A stretch of DNA of 64,000 nt from Microbulbifer sp. VAAF005 (GCF_030012985.1 NZ_CP120233.1:1-64000), one strand, 5' to 3'; positions 23,307-33,639 are shown, counted from the first letter of the stretch. Made by a program: numbers and translations. The notes: generated from the letters alone by a model not told the origin.

Positions 23307-26273
23307 TTAGCTCGCTTCTGCAGAGTCGCGATCGATATCTGCGTTGGCATCAACTTCCACGGCCTTGCGGCTGATACGCGGGTCGTTGGCCGGGCGGGCG
23401 AGGGCACGCGGATTGTGCTCAATTGCTGCCGGTTGCGCGGTATCCAGCGGCTGCTGGGAGCCCACTTTGCGGTGCTCAGTAACAATTGAGAATTCACCCA
23501 GTGGTTTGGGGTTGATACGCGGATCATTTACTGCGCGTCCCTGGCTGGGTGCGGTCGGTTTCTCTTCGGAAGCTGCCTGCTCGGCGGCAACAATTTCTTC
23601 CTGAGCTTCCGGCTCACTGGTGCCTGCCTGTTCCTGTAAAGCTTCAGCTGCAGCTTGTGCTTCCTCAAGCACGATTTCCTCTGCTGCTTCTACTTCTGGC
23701 TTGGCAGGAGTGGTTTCAGCTTTGGGGGCAGCCGGAACTTCTGCCGTGGTGGCTTTTTGTTCTGGCGCTTGCTTTACGGGCTTGGCCGGCTCGGCAGCTG
23801 GCACAGCTGCTTTTTCTACCGGGGTAGCTTTGGGCTTGGGCTGTGTAGGCCGCTGTTGCTGCTCGGAGGCGGAAGCTTTGGCTGCCTGCTGAGCGCTCTG
23901 CGGTTGAGCTACAGGCTTCTGGGTCTCTCGTGCTTCAGATTTTTCCTCGTGAGCAGTTCGCACCGGCATTGTGATGGCGGGCTGAGCTGGTTGCTTGGGA
24001 GCTCTCTGAGGCTTCTGAGAGTCTTTTGCCTTGGGTTTGGGCGCCTCGGCACGAGCCTCTTTTGCGACTTCCTTGGTCTTGCGGACTTCGCTTTCAGCTT
24101 CGTCGATGGCTTCGTGAACTTCGCGATTCAGCTCTTCCTGGCTGTGAGCTACCGCAGTTGCTGCGGTGTTCTCACTGCGGCGTCCGCCGCGACGGCGCGC
24201 CTGAGGGCGGCCGCGCACATTGCTCGGGCGACGTGCTGGACGCTGCTGATCGGAAGTGTCTCCAGCCTGTTCGTTGGTATCAACGGTATTTTGGGTTTCA
24301 GCAGCTTGGGTGCGGTTGTCGCTGCGGCGGTTGTCGTTGCGGCGACGGCGACGTCTGCGCTGACCTTCACCTTGGCGATCGGAGGCGCTGTCATGCTCGT
24401 CCAGCTTGGCGCTGCGCTTATCTTCGCGTTGGTCGTCGCGTTTATTGTCTTCGCGGCGATCATCCTTGCGGCGCGCGGGGCGGCCACTGCGGTTGTTGCG
24501 ATTTCCGCGCTGGTTGCGATTGCGGTTGCGCTGCTGGTAGTCCTTGCCACGGCCTTTGGACTTTTGATGCTTCTTCGGCTCTTCCTCTTCTGCGGTGAAG
24601 AAGGAGGCGATAGCACTAATCAATCGGCTGAAGAGTCCCGGCTCTTCCTTTTTCTCCGGGGTGGGAGCTGGAGCGGTGTGGGCAATTTGCTGCACGGCCG
24701 CTTGCGCTGAAGCTGGACGCTGTGGCTTTTCCTCTTTCTTGGTCACTGTCTCTTCGGCAGTGCCAGAAATCTTGTAGGAAGTTTCCAGGGTCGCGGTGTC
24801 ATCGTCACGCAGGCGCTGAACTTCAAAGTGCGGCGTTTCCATTTCCGCGCTGGGCACAACTACTACGCGAGTGGAATTGCGGGACTCGATCTGGGAGATC
24901 GTTTTACGCTTTTCGTTCAGCAGGTAGGTCGCGACATTCACCGGGGTAATTGCACGGATCTCAGCGCTGCGCTCTTTCTTCGCTTCCTCTTCTACCAGGC
25001 GGAGAATGGAGAGAGCCAGAGACTTGGTGCCGCGAATGGTGCCTTGACCGCTACAGCGGGGGCAGACGCGGAAGGTGGTTTCACCCAGGGATGGGCGCAG
25101 GCGCTGGCGGGACATTTCCAAAAGTCCGAAGCGGGAGATGCGGCCAACCTGAACGCGGGCGCGGTCCATGCTGAGGGCCTTCTCCATGCGCTTTTCAACT
25201 TCGCGCTGGTTGGACTTGCTCTGCATGTCGATAAAGTCGATGACAACCAGTCCGCCCATATCGCGCAGGCGCAGTTGGCGAGCGATTTCATCGGCGGCTT
25301 CCAGGTTGATATTGCGCGCGGTCTCTTCGATATCGCCGCCCTTGGTTGCGCGGGAGGAGTTGATATCGATAGACACCAGAGCCTCGGTCACATCGATAAC
25401 GATGGAGCCTCCGGAGGGGAGCTTCACTTCGCGCTCGAACGCTGTCTCAATCTGGCTTTCAATTTGATAGCGATTGAACAGCGGGATGGCGTCTTCGTAG
25501 TACTTTACCTTATTGGCGTAGTGGGGCATTACCTGGCGGGCAAACTCTGCGGCCAGCTCAAAGGCACCTTTGTCGTCGACAATAACTTCGCCGATATCAT
25601 CGCGCATGTAGTCGCGGATGGCGCGGATGATGACGTTGCTTTCCTGGAACAGGAAGTGTGGCGCCTTGGAGGTATCAGCTTCTTCCTTGATGGCGTTCCA
25701 AAGTTGCAGCAGGTAGTTGAGGTCCCATTGCAGCTCGTCACCGCTGCGGCCAACGCCGGCGGTGCGTACGATGATGCCCATGCCCGAAGGGACGTCTACA
25801 CTGGCCAGTGCGTCGCGGAGCTCGGAGCGCTCATCACCTTCAATGCGGCGGGAGATACCGCCGGCACGAGGGTTGTTGGGCATTAACACCAAGTAGCGGC
25901 CGGCGAGGCTGACAAAGGTGGTGAGGGCAGCGCCTTTGTTGCCGCGCTCTTCTTTGTCCACCTGGACGATAACTTCCATGCCTTCTTTGACAACATCTTT
26001 GATTTTGATGCGGCCTTCGATGTCTTTGGGCTGCTTGAGGAAGTACTCGCGAGAGATTTCTTTCAGGGGGAGAAACCCGTGGCGCTCTTCGCCGTAGTCG
26101 ACGAATGCAGCTTCGAGGGAGGGTTCTACGCGGGTAATCTTACCTTTGTAGATGTTCGCTTTTTTCTGCTGGCGGGTTCGGTTCTCAATATCTAAATCAT
26201 AGAGCCACTGGCCGTCGACCAGGGCAACACGCAACTCTTCAGGTTGGGTTGCGTTGATTAGCATTCTTTTCAT
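23307..26273 (-). CDS. rne: Ribonuclease E
   Basis: Essential endoribonuclease that starts mRNA decay and processes rRNA and tRNA, scaffold of the degradosome. 988 residues from ATG at 26273 ([20 protein letters not shown]); upstream in-frame codons to 26357 are leader. The N-terminal half carries the S1 domain (from about residue 38: [18 protein letters not shown]), the catalytic core with [14 protein letters not shown] and VVIDFIDM, and the Zn-link CPRCSGQGT. After residue 520 the C-terminal half is low complexity: Arg-rich RNA-binding ([12 protein letters not shown]), Glu/Ala/Pro stretches, and two NDPRI motifs (about residues 938 and 972) that end many gammaproteobacterial RNase E proteins and may bind partners such as PNPase. 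Divergent from rluC, as in E. coli. Confidence 0.97.
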   Translation of the reverse strand: MKRMLINATQPEELRVALVDGQWLYDLDIENRTRQQKKANIYKGKITRVEPSLEAAFVDYGEERHGFLPLKEISREYFLKQPKDIEGRIKIKDVVKEGMEVIVQVDKEERGNKGAALTTFVSLAGRYLVLMPNNPRAGGISRRIEGDERSELRDALASVDVPSGMGIIVRTAGVGRSGDELQWDLNYLLQLWNAIKEEADTSKAPHFLFQESNVIIRAIRDYMRDDIGEVIVDDKGAFELAAEFARQVMPHYANKVKYYEDAIPLFNRYQIESQIETAFEREVKLPSGGSIVIDVTEALVSIDINSSRATKGGDIEETARNINLEAADEIARQLRLRDMGGLVVIDFIDMQSKSNQREVEKRMEKALSMDRARVQVGRISRFGLLEMSRQRLRPSLGETTFRVCPRCSGQGTIRGTKSLALSILRLVEEEAKKERSAEIRAITPVNVATYLLNEKRKTISQIESRNSTRVVVVPSAEMETPHFEVQRLRDDDTATLETSYKISGTAEETVTKKEEKPQRPASAQAAVQQIAHTAPAPTPEKKEEPGLFSRLISAIASFFTAEEEEPKKHQKSKGRGKDYQQRNRNRNQRGNRNNRSGRPARRKDDRREDNKRDDQREDKRSAKLDEHDSASDRQGEGQRRRRRRRNDNRRSDNRTQAAETQNTVDTNEQAGDTSDQQRPARRPSNVRGRPQARRRGGRRSENTAATAVAHSQEELNREVHEAIDEAESEVRKTKEVAKEARAEAPKPKAKDSQKPQRAPKQPAQPAITMPVRTAHEEKSEARETQKPVAQPQSAQQAAKASASEQQQRPTQPKPKATPVEKAAVPAAEPAKPVKQAPEQKATTAEVPAAPKAETTPAKPEVEAAEEIVLEEAQAAAEALQEQAGTSEPEAQEEIVAAEQAASEEKPTAPSQGRAVNDPRINPKPLGEFSIVTEHRKVGSQQPLDTAQPAAIEHNPRALARPANDPRISRKAVEVDANADIDRDSAEAS

Positions 26274-27047
26274 GCGTGTCGTTTTCCTTGCGTTGCGCAA
26301 AGGTGTGACACCGCTACTCACAGGCTTGCTTGTTGGCTGCCAGGTGGAGAGGACCACCAGGCAGGGCAGGGGAAATAAGGTATGCCAGCTCTACCGCGCC
26401 ATGGATCTATGCGGCTTGTTGAGACTGGCGTTTGCCTATTATTCGCTCTGCAAAAACTCCGGATACGCGCTGTTATTGTGCTATCCGTTGGTACCTTTAA
26501 TACCTTTTGTTAGTACTGCCCTGTACCTGTGCTGCAGGCTTCTACAGCAGGGTTGGGCGCCGCCCCTTGGTTTGTTTCATATGCTGGGCGGCAAGGTTTG
26601 CGTCAATCATCAGAGGTTCTGCAGTTCAGCTTTTGGCTGATACCCATTCTTCTTAATTTTTTTACCAGGCTTGCGGAAGCTGTGCTGCCCTGGTTGCCAG
26701 TTCGGTTGCTGGCTCGTCGTATTCTGCAAAACCGGACGCAAGTTTGAGTCGTCCTTTCAAGCGCTGCGGGTCACGGCCCGTCTTACCTTCGCGATAATTA
26801 CCCGCATAACCGCGGGCTGTTGTTGCCGGTGAGCTCCCCTCTGGTTCTGGTAATTGGGGGACATCTCAACGGCTAAGTTTTATCAATGACGCGGCATCCC
26901 CGCGCACCGACCGAATGGGGTATTTTCGTTGGGGTCACGGCTATCTCTTCATGTGGGAAGTCGCCTTTGACCGAAAATACGCCGAATTCAGGCCGGCCGA
27001 ATATAGCATGGGCAGGGAGGTGCTTCAATTGTATCCCTGGCAACGCT
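26274..27047 (-). promoter_or_regulatory. Long rne leader / rne-rluC divergent region
   Basis: 774 bases between the divergent rne and rluC starts. It contains several short inverted repeats, such as CCCGC/GCGGG at 26800-26815. In E. coli the rne 5'UTR is about 360 nt with hairpins that RNase E itself cleaves to regulate its level; a comparable autoregulatory leader is likely here. No clear promoter could be fixed by eye. ORFs inside it are not credible genes. Confidence 0.5.
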
Positions 27048-28055
27048 ATGATGCGCGTCATGCGAAGTATACCCCACCCTAAGAAGGCTCCGGCCGAGAC
27101 CTCATCAAAGACCTCGAATCCATCTGGCGGCGTGCAGCTTTTAACTGTACCTGAAGAGCTGGCGGGACAGAGGATCGACAATTTCCTCCAGGCGCGCCTC
27201 AAGGGTGTGCCGCGTTCACGTATATACCGAATCCTGCGTAAGGGTGAGGTAAGAGTAAATAAAGGACGAATAAAGGCTGAATACAAGTTAAAGGCGGGCG
27301 ATGTGGTGCGAGTGCCGCCAATTCGTGTTGCCGAGCAGGCTGAGACCCCTCTCGCTGGTGAATCTCTGCGCCAGCTGATCCAAGAGTCCATACTTTACGA
27401 CAAGCACGGGCTTATGGTGATCAATAAACCGTCGGGCCTTGCGGTCCATGGCGGCAGTGGTGTCAGATTAGGTCTGATTGAAGTTTTGCGCCAGATGTTT
27501 CCGCAAAGCCCGTTTATTGAGTTGGTGCACCGCCTTGACCGGGATACCAGTGGCGCCATCATGGTGGCCCGCAAGCGCGCGGTATTGCAGCATGTTCAGT
27601 CGGAGTTGCGGGCGGGAAAGATCGGTAAATCGTATCAGGCATTGGCGGTGGGCAAGTGGCCCCGAGGTCGCCGCGTTGTTGAGGCACCTTTGCGCAAGAA
27701 CACATTGAAAAGCGGCGAGAGAATGGTGTCAGTGCACCCTGAGGGCAAGCCTTCAGAGACTCGCTTTAAGTTGATTGAGAGATTTAAGGCGGCGACTCTG
27801 CTTTCCGCAGAGCCGGTCACCGGGCGAACACACCAAATTCGAGTTCATGCTCAGTTTGTTGGTTGCCCTCTGGCGGGCGACAACAAGTACACCTCGGACG
27901 AAGTCAATCGTGAATTTCGTGGTCGCGGTCTGAAGCGTCTCTTTTTGCACTCGGCTTCAGTGCGCTGCTCTTTGCCAGATGGCTCCAAGGTTGAGGTGGA
28001 GGCTCCACTCCCTGCGGAGCTGGGTGCAGTGCTGAATAGATTAAGGGAAGAGTAA
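27048..28055 (+). CDS. rluC: 23S rRNA pseudouridine synthase RluC
   Basis: Converts uridines 955, 2504 and 2580 (E. coli numbering) of 23S rRNA to pseudouridine. N-terminal S4 RNA-binding domain from about residue 32: QRIDNFLQARLKGVPRSRIY and RKGEVRVNKGRIKAEYKL; catalytic motif VHRLDRDTSG around residue 160; RTHQIRVH typical of RsuA/RluA enzymes. The ATG at 27048 was chosen because the alignment to E. coli RluC begins shortly after; ATGs at 27051 and 27060 are equally plausible and ORF extension to 26886 is not. Adjacent to a HAD phosphatase by 14 bases. Confidence 0.95.
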   Translation: MMRVMRSIPHPKKAPAETSSKTSNPSGGVQLLTVPEELAGQRIDNFLQARLKGVPRSRIYRILRKGEVRVNKGRIKAEYKLKAGDVVRVPPIRVAEQAETPLAGESLRQLIQESILYDKHGLMVINKPSGLAVHGGSGVRLGLIEVLRQMFPQSPFIELVHRLDRDTSGAIMVARKRAVLQHVQSELRAGKIGKSYQALAVGKWPRGRRVVEAPLRKNTLKSGERMVSVHPEGKPSETRFKLIERFKAATLLSAEPVTGRTHQIRVHAQFVGCPLAGDNKYTSDEVNREFRGRGLKRLFLHSASVRCSLPDGSKVEVEAPLPAELGAVLNRLREE

Positions 28056-28069
28056 GGCGTTCTTTTGTT

Positions 28070-28711
28070 ATGTTGGTAATCCTCGATTGGGACGGGACGG
28101 TTTGTAATTCTGAGGCGCGTATCGTCGATTGTATGTTGCGGGCAGCAGATAGAGCTGGTTTGCCGGTGCTTGCCCCGGAAGCGGTTAGCAACATTATCGG
28201 GCTTGGTCTGCCGGAAGCGATATCCTCTCTGTTTCCGGAGGCTGCCAGTGAGGAAAAGCTCACGTTGCGCCAACTTTACTTTGATGAGTGGATGGCGGCC
28301 CGGGTTGAACCCCTGCCGTTATTTGAGGGAGTCCTGGATACCCTGGACCAGTTGCTGTGCGGTGGTCACCAGTTGGCGGTAGCGACCGGGAAGAGTCGGC
28401 AGGGGCTCAATCGGGAATTTGAAGAGCACGGCCTCGGCCACTTGTTTGCCGCCAGTCGTTGTGCGGATGAGACCGCTTCCAAGCCTGACCCGCTGATGCT
28501 GAATGAGTTGCTGCATGAGACCGGAACCGGTCCGGAGCAGGCGGTAATGGTGGGCGATACCGTATACGACCTGGAAATGGCGGCGGCGATCGGTATGCCC
28601 TCTATCGGGGTGAGCTATGGCGCTCATTGCCCAACCCGGCTGCAGGGGTGCGGCCCCAAGGTTGTTATCGATCGTTTCTCTGAGCTGCTCCGCTGGCCGC
28701 CACTCCTTTAG
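28070..28711 (+). CDS. HAD superfamily phosphatase (HAD-IA, phosphoglycolate-phosphatase-like)
   Basis: 213 residues. Motif I is DWDGTV with the nucleophile Asp7, motif II is AVATGKSRQGL, motif III KPDPLM, and motif IV MVGDTVYDLEMA. The helical cap between I and II (about residues 17 to 95) is a C1 cap as in Gph/YjjG. Substrate unknown. Immediately downstream of rluC and convergent with maf by 4 bases. The rluC-HAD pair is common in gammaproteobacteria. Confidence 0.88.
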   Translation: MLVILDWDGTVCNSEARIVDCMLRAADRAGLPVLAPEAVSNIIGLGLPEAISSLFPEAASEEKLTLRQLYFDEWMAARVEPLPLFEGVLDTLDQLLCGGHQLAVATGKSRQGLNREFEEHGLGHLFAASRCADETASKPDPLMLNELLHETGTGPEQAVMVGDTVYDLEMAAAIGMPSIGVSYGAHCPTRLQGCGPKVVIDRFSELLRWPPLL

Positions 28712-29304
28712 GTGGCCTGCGGGCCCAATGGATCTATGCCAAAGTGGTTCAGCATATCGGTAAGGCGGATTAGTGGCAGCCCAACCAGGGTGTTGAGATC
28801 TGCCCCTTCAAGCCTTTCAAATAGGGCGATACCTAGCCCTTCCACTTTAAAAGAGCCGGCGCAATCGTAAGGTTGTTCCAGCTCTACATATCGTTCAATT
28901 TGCTCTGTGCTCAACTGTCGAAAGTAGACGGTGAAGGTTTCCGTATCGCCCAACTGCTCTCCGCTTGCGCTATTCAGCAGGCTCAAGCCGGTGTGGAATA
29001 TCACTTTTTTGCCGTTGCAGGCTTGTAGCTGGGCGATGGCGCGCTCCCTACTGCCTGGCTTGCCAAGTATTTGACCGTCGCAAGAGGCAACTTGATCTGA
29101 ACCGATAATCAGTGATTTCGGGTGGCGGCCTGCCAGGGCGCGCGCTTTCTCTTTGGCGAGGCGCAGGGCGAGTGCAGCTGGCGCTTCCCCCGCCTGTGGT
29201 GCTTCATCTATATGGGGCGAATCCTGCTGAAAGGGGATGCCAAGCTGTTGTAGTAGGGTTCTGCGGTAAGGAGAGCTGGAGGCTAGTATCAGAGGGTGGG
29301 GCAT
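28708..29304 (-). CDS. yceF: Maf-family nucleotide pyrophosphatase YceF
   Basis: House-cleaning dNTP pyrophosphatase; YceF in E. coli acts on 7-methyl-GTP. 198 residues from the ATG at 29304: LILASSSPYRRTLLQQLGIPF is the signature, then SLIIGSDQVA. Earlier in-frame starts to 29451 are not used because they would overlap yceD regulatory sequence and the family begins at this ATG. Divergent to yceD, as in E. coli where yceF sits beside yceD. Confidence 0.92.
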   Translation of the reverse strand: MPHPLILASSSPYRRTLLQQLGIPFQQDSPHIDEAPQAGEAPAALALRLAKEKARALAGRHPKSLIIGSDQVASCDGQILGKPGSRERAIAQLQACNGKKVIFHTGLSLLNSASGEQLGDTETFTVYFRQLSTEQIERYVELEQPYDCAGSFKVEGLGIALFERLEGADLNTLVGLPLIRLTDMLNHFGIDPLGPQAT

Positions 29305-29410
29305 TCTGGTGGATTTTCCGCTGGGTCGAATAGTGGTTTGTGACCGGGCGATACTGCAATGCCTGATTTGTTTTGACAAGGCTAAGGTGAGTCCATAGAA
29401 TTGCGCGCTT

Positions 29411-29953
29411 ATGTCGATAGCCCCCTCTAAATCAGTATTGCCAAAGAGCATTGATGCTCGGAAATTGGTACAGCGAGAGCAGTTGCTCGATGGTGTTTTG
29501 CCGTTGGAGTCCCTGCCTCGGGTTGGTAGCGCAGTTGAGTCTGTCCACGGAGAGATTTCTGCTGAATTGCAGTTTGAGCGAGACTTGCAAGGTCACCAAA
29601 CGGTGAGCGGCAAGGTTCAACTTGCAGTTGACCTCTTGTGTCAGCGCTGTTTGTCACCGGTCCATGAGCAGATCGAGGCACAGTTTAGCTGGGGTATCGT
29701 ATGGACTGAGGAGCAGGGCAAGGCTCTGCCCAAAGATCTGGACCCGGTGATCCAGGACGGCGATGAGCTGGACTTGCACCAGATCCTTGAAGATGAAATT
29801 TTGCTCAATTTGCCAATGGTGGCTTATCACCAGGAAGAATGTGTCTCCAAGGAGAGCTTTCATTTTGGTGGCGAGGTTGCCGAGGCGGATGAGCAACAGG
29901 CAAACCCCTTTAAAGTGCTGGAGCAGTTGAAGGGTTCGTCGGGTAAATCCTAG
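29411..29953 (+). CDS. yceD: YceD / DUF177 family protein
   Basis: 180 residues; characteristic VQLAVDLLCQRCLSPVHEQI with Cys-x-x-Cys and the C-terminal NPFKVLEQLK. DUF177 proteins sit just before rpmF in most bacteria and are linked to 23S rRNA accumulation; plant and bacterial members bind rRNA. Exact activity is not known. Transcribed with rpmF. Confidence 0.92.
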   Translation: MSIAPSKSVLPKSIDARKLVQREQLLDGVLPLESLPRVGSAVESVHGEISAELQFERDLQGHQTVSGKVQLAVDLLCQRCLSPVHEQIEAQFSWGIVWTEEQGKALPKDLDPVIQDGDELDLHQILEDEILLNLPMVAYHQEECVSKESFHFGGEVAEADEQQANPFKVLEQLKGSSGKS

Positions 29954-30026
29954 GTTTCCCGATGAGTTTGGGCTCGCCGGTAGGCGCCCCGGTTCCAGCG
30001 AAATTTGTTTATTTTAGGAGCTAGCA

Positions 30027-30221
30027 ATGGCTGTTCAACAAAACAAGAAGACTCGTTCCCGTCGCGGTATGCGCCGTTCCCACGATGCGCTGGGCGCAGG
30101 TGCTACCCTTTCCGTCGATCCGACTACCGGTGAAAAGCACCGTCGTCACCACGTGACCAAAGACGGTTTCTACCGTGGTCGCAAAGTGATCGAAGTTAGC
30201 GGCGGCTCTGAAGAAGAGTAA
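30027..30221 (+). CDS. rpmF: 50S ribosomal protein L32
   Basis: 64 residues ([20 protein letters not shown]), the typical L32 N-terminus, followed by [17 protein letters not shown]. No cysteine finger, so it is the zinc-independent C- form. Strong AGGAG before the ATG. Shared operon with yceD and plsX. Confidence 0.97.
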   Translation: MAVQQNKKTRSRRGMRRSHDALGAGATLSVDPTTGEKHRRHHVTKDGFYRGRKVIEVSGGSEEE

Positions 30222-30224
30222 GCT

Positions 30225-31283
30225 TTGTCCAGCCAATTGCGATTGGCCGTGGATGCAATGGGCGGGGACTTAGGTCCCCGCTCTGTCGTTCCGGCATGTA
30301 TTAGATTTCTTCAAAACTTCCCTGAAGCGCAGCTAAAGCTATTTGGTCCGCGCGCAGAGCTTCAAGCTCTAGTTCATCAAGAGCTGCAGCGCCATCGCCG
30401 CCGCGTTACCCGCCGTCTCGAAATTATCCATTGCGAGCAAGTCATCACTCAAGAGTGCAATCCGTTGCAGGCTGTTCGCCATAAGCGCGATTCAACCATG
30501 GCGATGGCCCTGAAGAGTGTTGCATCGGGAGATGTGCAAGCTGCAGTTACCTCCGGCAATACCGGCGCCTTGTTGGCGTTGAGTCGCAGTATTCTCGGTA
30601 ATATCCAAGGTGTTAGGAAGCCGGCGCTCGGTAAGTCTGTACCTTCAGGTATGGGTTCCTGCTATCTTTTGGACCTTGGTGCCAATGTGGATTGCAGTGC
30701 TGAGGATTTGCTTCAGTTCGCCCGTATGGGGATTGAGGCTCAGCGGATTCATACTGCCCGCAAGAGTGTGAAGGATATAAAGGTGGCGCTGCTCAATATT
30801 GGGGCGGAAGCACATAAGGGTAGCGCCGAAATACGCCGTGCAGCGGAGCTGCTCGATGCGGACCCCGGGGTCAATTATGTTGGCTTTGTTGAGGGGCATG
30901 ATATTTTTACCGGCTCGGTAGATGTTGTTGTTTGCGACGGCCTGATGGGTAATGTCGCGATGAAATCTGCCGAGGGTGTGATTCGACTAATGGGTCAAAA
31001 AGCGTTCACAATCGAGAAAAGAGGGTGTTTCAAGCGTTTTTTTGGCCAATTGGCCATAAAGCTGTTGCGAAAATGGCGTACACAGGTGGAACCTGCTCGC
31101 TATAATGGCGCCAGCTTTGTAGGGGTAAAGGGCAATGTGATCAAGAGTCACGGCGGTGCCAGCAGCGAAGCTTTTTATCGGGCGATGGTTACGGCGAAGG
31201 AGTGTGCCGATGCTGACCTGGCAGCCAGGGTCGATGCCGCTATGGCACAATCCGGCGAAAGACGCTCCATGGATGAAGGGTAA
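30225..31283 (+). CDS. plsX: Phosphate acyltransferase PlsX
   Basis: Makes acyl-phosphate from acyl-ACP, the first step of phosphatidic acid synthesis. 352 residues; LRLAVDAMGGDLGP is the family start, AAVTSGNTGALLALSRSIL the conserved glycine block, YLLDLGANVDC follows, and GFVEGHDIFTGSVDVVVCDG the C-terminal block. TTG start, 4 bases after rpmF, with no good site of its own, so coupled translation is likely. A later start is possible but the family begins at this point. Confidence 0.93.
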   Translation: MSSQLRLAVDAMGGDLGPRSVVPACIRFLQNFPEAQLKLFGPRAELQALVHQELQRHRRRVTRRLEIIHCEQVITQECNPLQAVRHKRDSTMAMALKSVASGDVQAAVTSGNTGALLALSRSILGNIQGVRKPALGKSVPSGMGSCYLLDLGANVDCSAEDLLQFARMGIEAQRIHTARKSVKDIKVALLNIGAEAHKGSAEIRRAAELLDADPGVNYVGFVEGHDIFTGSVDVVVCDGLMGNVAMKSAEGVIRLMGQKAFTIEKRGCFKRFFGQLAIKLLRKWRTQVEPARYNGASFVGVKGNVIKSHGGASSEAFYRAMVTAKECADADLAARVDAAMAQSGERRSMDEG

Positions 31284-31334
31284 AAAGCAGTTTTCCCTTA
31301 CTGAAATCAGCCACATTTAGGTTAAGGATATCTT

Positions 31335-32279
31335 ATGACCAATGCCGCACTCGCATTTGTCTTTCCGGGGCAGGGTTCCCAGAAAATAGGTATGCTCTCT
31401 GAGATTGCCCAAGAGGCGCCTGAAATTCAGGCCACTTTTGCCGAAGCATCCAATGTGCTCGGCTATGACCTCTGGGACCTGTGCCAGAATGGCGAGCAGG
31501 AGGCCATTAATCTCACCCAGCGTACCCAGCCTCTCTTACTGACTTCCAGTGTTGCCCTTTATCGCATGTGGCGCTCTCGCGGCGGTGCCCAGCCTGCATT
31601 TATGGCCGGTCACAGCTTGGGCGAGTGGTCAGCACTGGTGTGCTCTGGCGTTCTGGCATTTAAAGATGCGGTTCATTTGGTTCGCGAGCGCGGTCGCTTG
31701 ATGCAAGAGGCGGTTCCCGTAGGGGAGGGCGCTATGGCTGCGATCATCGGTCTTGATGATGCAGCTGTTGAAGAAGCTTGTTCTGCTTCTGCTGAGGGTG
31801 AAATAGTCGCTGCGGTGAATTACAACTCTCCCGGCCAGATTGTTATTGCGGGAAGTAGCGCGGCGGTGCAGCGCGCCATCGAAGCCTGTAAAGCTGCCGG
31901 TGCAAAGAAGGCTATGCCTCTTCCGGTCAGTGCCCCATTCCACACTGAGCTGATGCGTCCCGCGGCGGAAAAGCTGACCCCTCAAATAGAGGCGACAGAA
32001 TTTAACGCGCCAGAAATACCTATCGTGCACAATGTCCACGCTGAGCTTGAAGCGGAACCGGAAAAAATTAAGTCCCTGATGATCGAGCAGATTTATCGCC
32101 CGGTTCGCTGGACTGCCTGCGCACAAAAAATTATTGGCTCCGGAGTGGAGCAAATGGTTGAGTGTGGTCCGGGTAAGGTTTTGTCTGGCCTGATCAAACG
32201 TGTCGATCGAAGTGTTTCCTGTCACGCAATCGATAGCCCCAGTAACTTTAATGAAGCTCTGCGAGCTACAGCGGTATAA
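31335..32279 (+). CDS. fabD: Malonyl CoA-ACP transacylase
   Basis: 314 residues. Transfers malonate from CoA to ACP for fatty-acid elongation. Signatures are FVFPGQGSQKIGML at the start, GHSLGEWSAL with the nucleophile Ser near residue 93, VSAPFHTELM with the catalytic His near 202, and MVECGPGKVLSGLIKR. It directly follows plsX with no fabH in between, unlike E. coli. Confidence 0.97.
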   Translation: MTNAALAFVFPGQGSQKIGMLSEIAQEAPEIQATFAEASNVLGYDLWDLCQNGEQEAINLTQRTQPLLLTSSVALYRMWRSRGGAQPAFMAGHSLGEWSALVCSGVLAFKDAVHLVRERGRLMQEAVPVGEGAMAAIIGLDDAAVEEACSASAEGEIVAAVNYNSPGQIVIAGSSAAVQRAIEACKAAGAKKAMPLPVSAPFHTELMRPAAEKLTPQIEATEFNAPEIPIVHNVHAELEAEPEKIKSLMIEQIYRPVRWTACAQKIIGSGVEQMVECGPGKVLSGLIKRVDRSVSCHAIDSPSNFNEALRATAV

Positions 32280-32323
32280 ATCGCTCAAAAAGTAGTCCAG
32301 TAGTCGAATAAGGATAAGTGAGA

Positions 32324-33079
32324 ATGACCTTACAGATGTCCCTTGAGGGTAAAGTTGCCTTGGTGACAGGTGCAAGTCGCGGTATTGGTGCGGCAATTGC
32401 AGATATGCTCGGTGGAATGGGTGCCACAGTTATTGGTACTGCCACCAGCGAATCCGGTGCTGAAAAAATTAGCGCCCGCTTCGCAGAAGCTGGTATCGCA
32501 GGTGCCGGGAAAGTTCTGGATGTGGGCAATGCGGAAAGTATTTCCGAGCTTCATGCAGCGATAAAAAATGAGTTTGGTGCTCCTGCGATATTGGTTAATA
32601 ATGCTGGCATCACCAAGGACAACTTGTTGATGCGCATGAAGGATGACGAGTGGGATTCAGTCGTCAATACGAATTTGACCGCGGTCTATCGCATGAGTAA
32701 GGCTTGCCTGCGCGATATGACCAAGGCGCGATGGGGGCGGATTATTAATATCAGCTCCGTCGTAGGTAGTATGGGTAATGCCGGTCAGAGCAATTATGCG
32801 GCGACCAAAGCTGGTGTGGGAGGGTTTGCCCGCTCCCTGGCTTCGGAGGTGGGCTCCCGAGGAATCACGGTTAATACCGTAGCTCCCGGCTTTATTGATA
32901 CTGACATGACAAAAGTCTTGCCTGAAGCGCAACGCGAGTTGCTTCTGGGTAAGATTCCTCTCGCGAGGCTCGGAAAGCCGGAAGAAATTGCTTCGGTGGT
33001 TTCCTTCCTGGCTAGCGATGCGGGAGGCTACGTCACCGGTGAGACAATTCATGTCAATGGCGGTATGTACATGGCGTAG
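32324..33079 (+). CDS. fabG: 3-oxoacyl-ACP reductase FabG
   Basis: 251 residues, NADPH-dependent short-chain dehydrogenase that reduces 3-oxoacyl-ACP. VTGASRGIGAAIA is the Rossmann nucleotide motif, NNAGIT the NNAG motif, SSVVGSMGNAGQSNYAATKAG holds the Ser and Tyr-x-x-x-Lys catalytic set, and the C-terminus is ETIHVNGGMYMA. AAGGA lies 9 bases before the ATG at 32324; ATG at 32336 is an alternative start. A GTG at 32318 is too close to the site. Confidence 0.96.
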   Translation: MTLQMSLEGKVALVTGASRGIGAAIADMLGGMGATVIGTATSESGAEKISARFAEAGIAGAGKVLDVGNAESISELHAAIKNEFGAPAILVNNAGITKDNLLMRMKDDEWDSVVNTNLTAVYRMSKACLRDMTKARWGRIINISSVVGSMGNAGQSNYAATKAGVGGFARSLASEVGSRGITVNTVAPGFIDTDMTKVLPEAQRELLLGKIPLARLGKPEEIASVVSFLASDAGGYVTGETIHVNGGMYMA

Positions 33080-33304
33080 TTTGTGTTTCAGAATATGTCT
33101 TTAACTTATTGATTTTAGAGATATTTTTGTTTTAGCTGATGGTGTTGAGGGGCCGCACATTACATCCCGAAAAACTTGGGGTACAATGGCCTCTGAATTA
33201 TCCAAAAGCTGTGTGAGCCGGTCGTTATCACCAACAACATTGGATACGGTGAAAAACAATAGCGACTAAAACAGATTTTTACCCACTAGGAGTTAAATTG
33301 AATC

Positions 33305-33541
33305 ATGAGCAGCATTGAAGAGCGCGTTAAAAAGATCGTTGCTGAACAACTGGGCGTTAAGGAAGAAGACGTTAAGCCTGAAGCCTCTTTTGTTGAAGAT
33401 CTGGGCGCTGACTCACTCGACACAGTTGAGCTGGTTATGGCTTTGGAAGAGGAATTCGAAACTGAAATTCCCGATGAAGAAGCTGAAAAAATCACTACTG
33501 TTCAGCTGGCAATGGATTACATCAAGGACAACCTTGGTTAA
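33305..33541 (+). CDS. acpP: Acyl carrier protein
   Basis: 78 residues, acidic, with the phosphopantetheine attachment Ser in [10 protein letters not shown] (Ser37). [20 protein letters not shown] is the typical gammaproteobacterial start. Separate from fabG by 225 bases, which probably hold its own strong promoter since ACP is very abundant. Followed by an intrinsic terminator. Confidence 0.98.
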   Translation: MSSIEERVKKIVAEQLGVKEEDVKPEASFVEDLGADSLDTVELVMALEEEFETEIPDEEAEKITTVQLAMDYIKDNLG

Positions 33542-33601
33542 TTCCTGCTGGGTAGTTTAGGCACGGGCAGCTCAATATGCTGTACCTAGCCGAGCGATTC
33601 T

Positions 33602-33639
33602 GAAAGCCGTCCTATGTTTCATAGCGCGGCTTTCTTTTT
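33602..33639 (+). terminator. Terminator after acpP
   Basis: GAAAGCCG (33602-33609) pairs with CGGCTTTC (33627-33634) and is followed by TTTTT. It would reduce read-through into fabF, consistent with acpP being expressed far above its neighbours. Confidence 0.8.

Noticed and set aside
23655..24710. Plus-strand open frame of 351 codons
   Set aside because: It is antisense to the low-complexity C-terminal half of RNase E; the translation is Leu/Phe/Gly-rich with no domain, produced by the base composition of rne.
31629..32396. Minus-strand open frame of 255 codons
   Set aside because: Antisense to fabD and the start of fabG; no motif and no ribosome-binding site.
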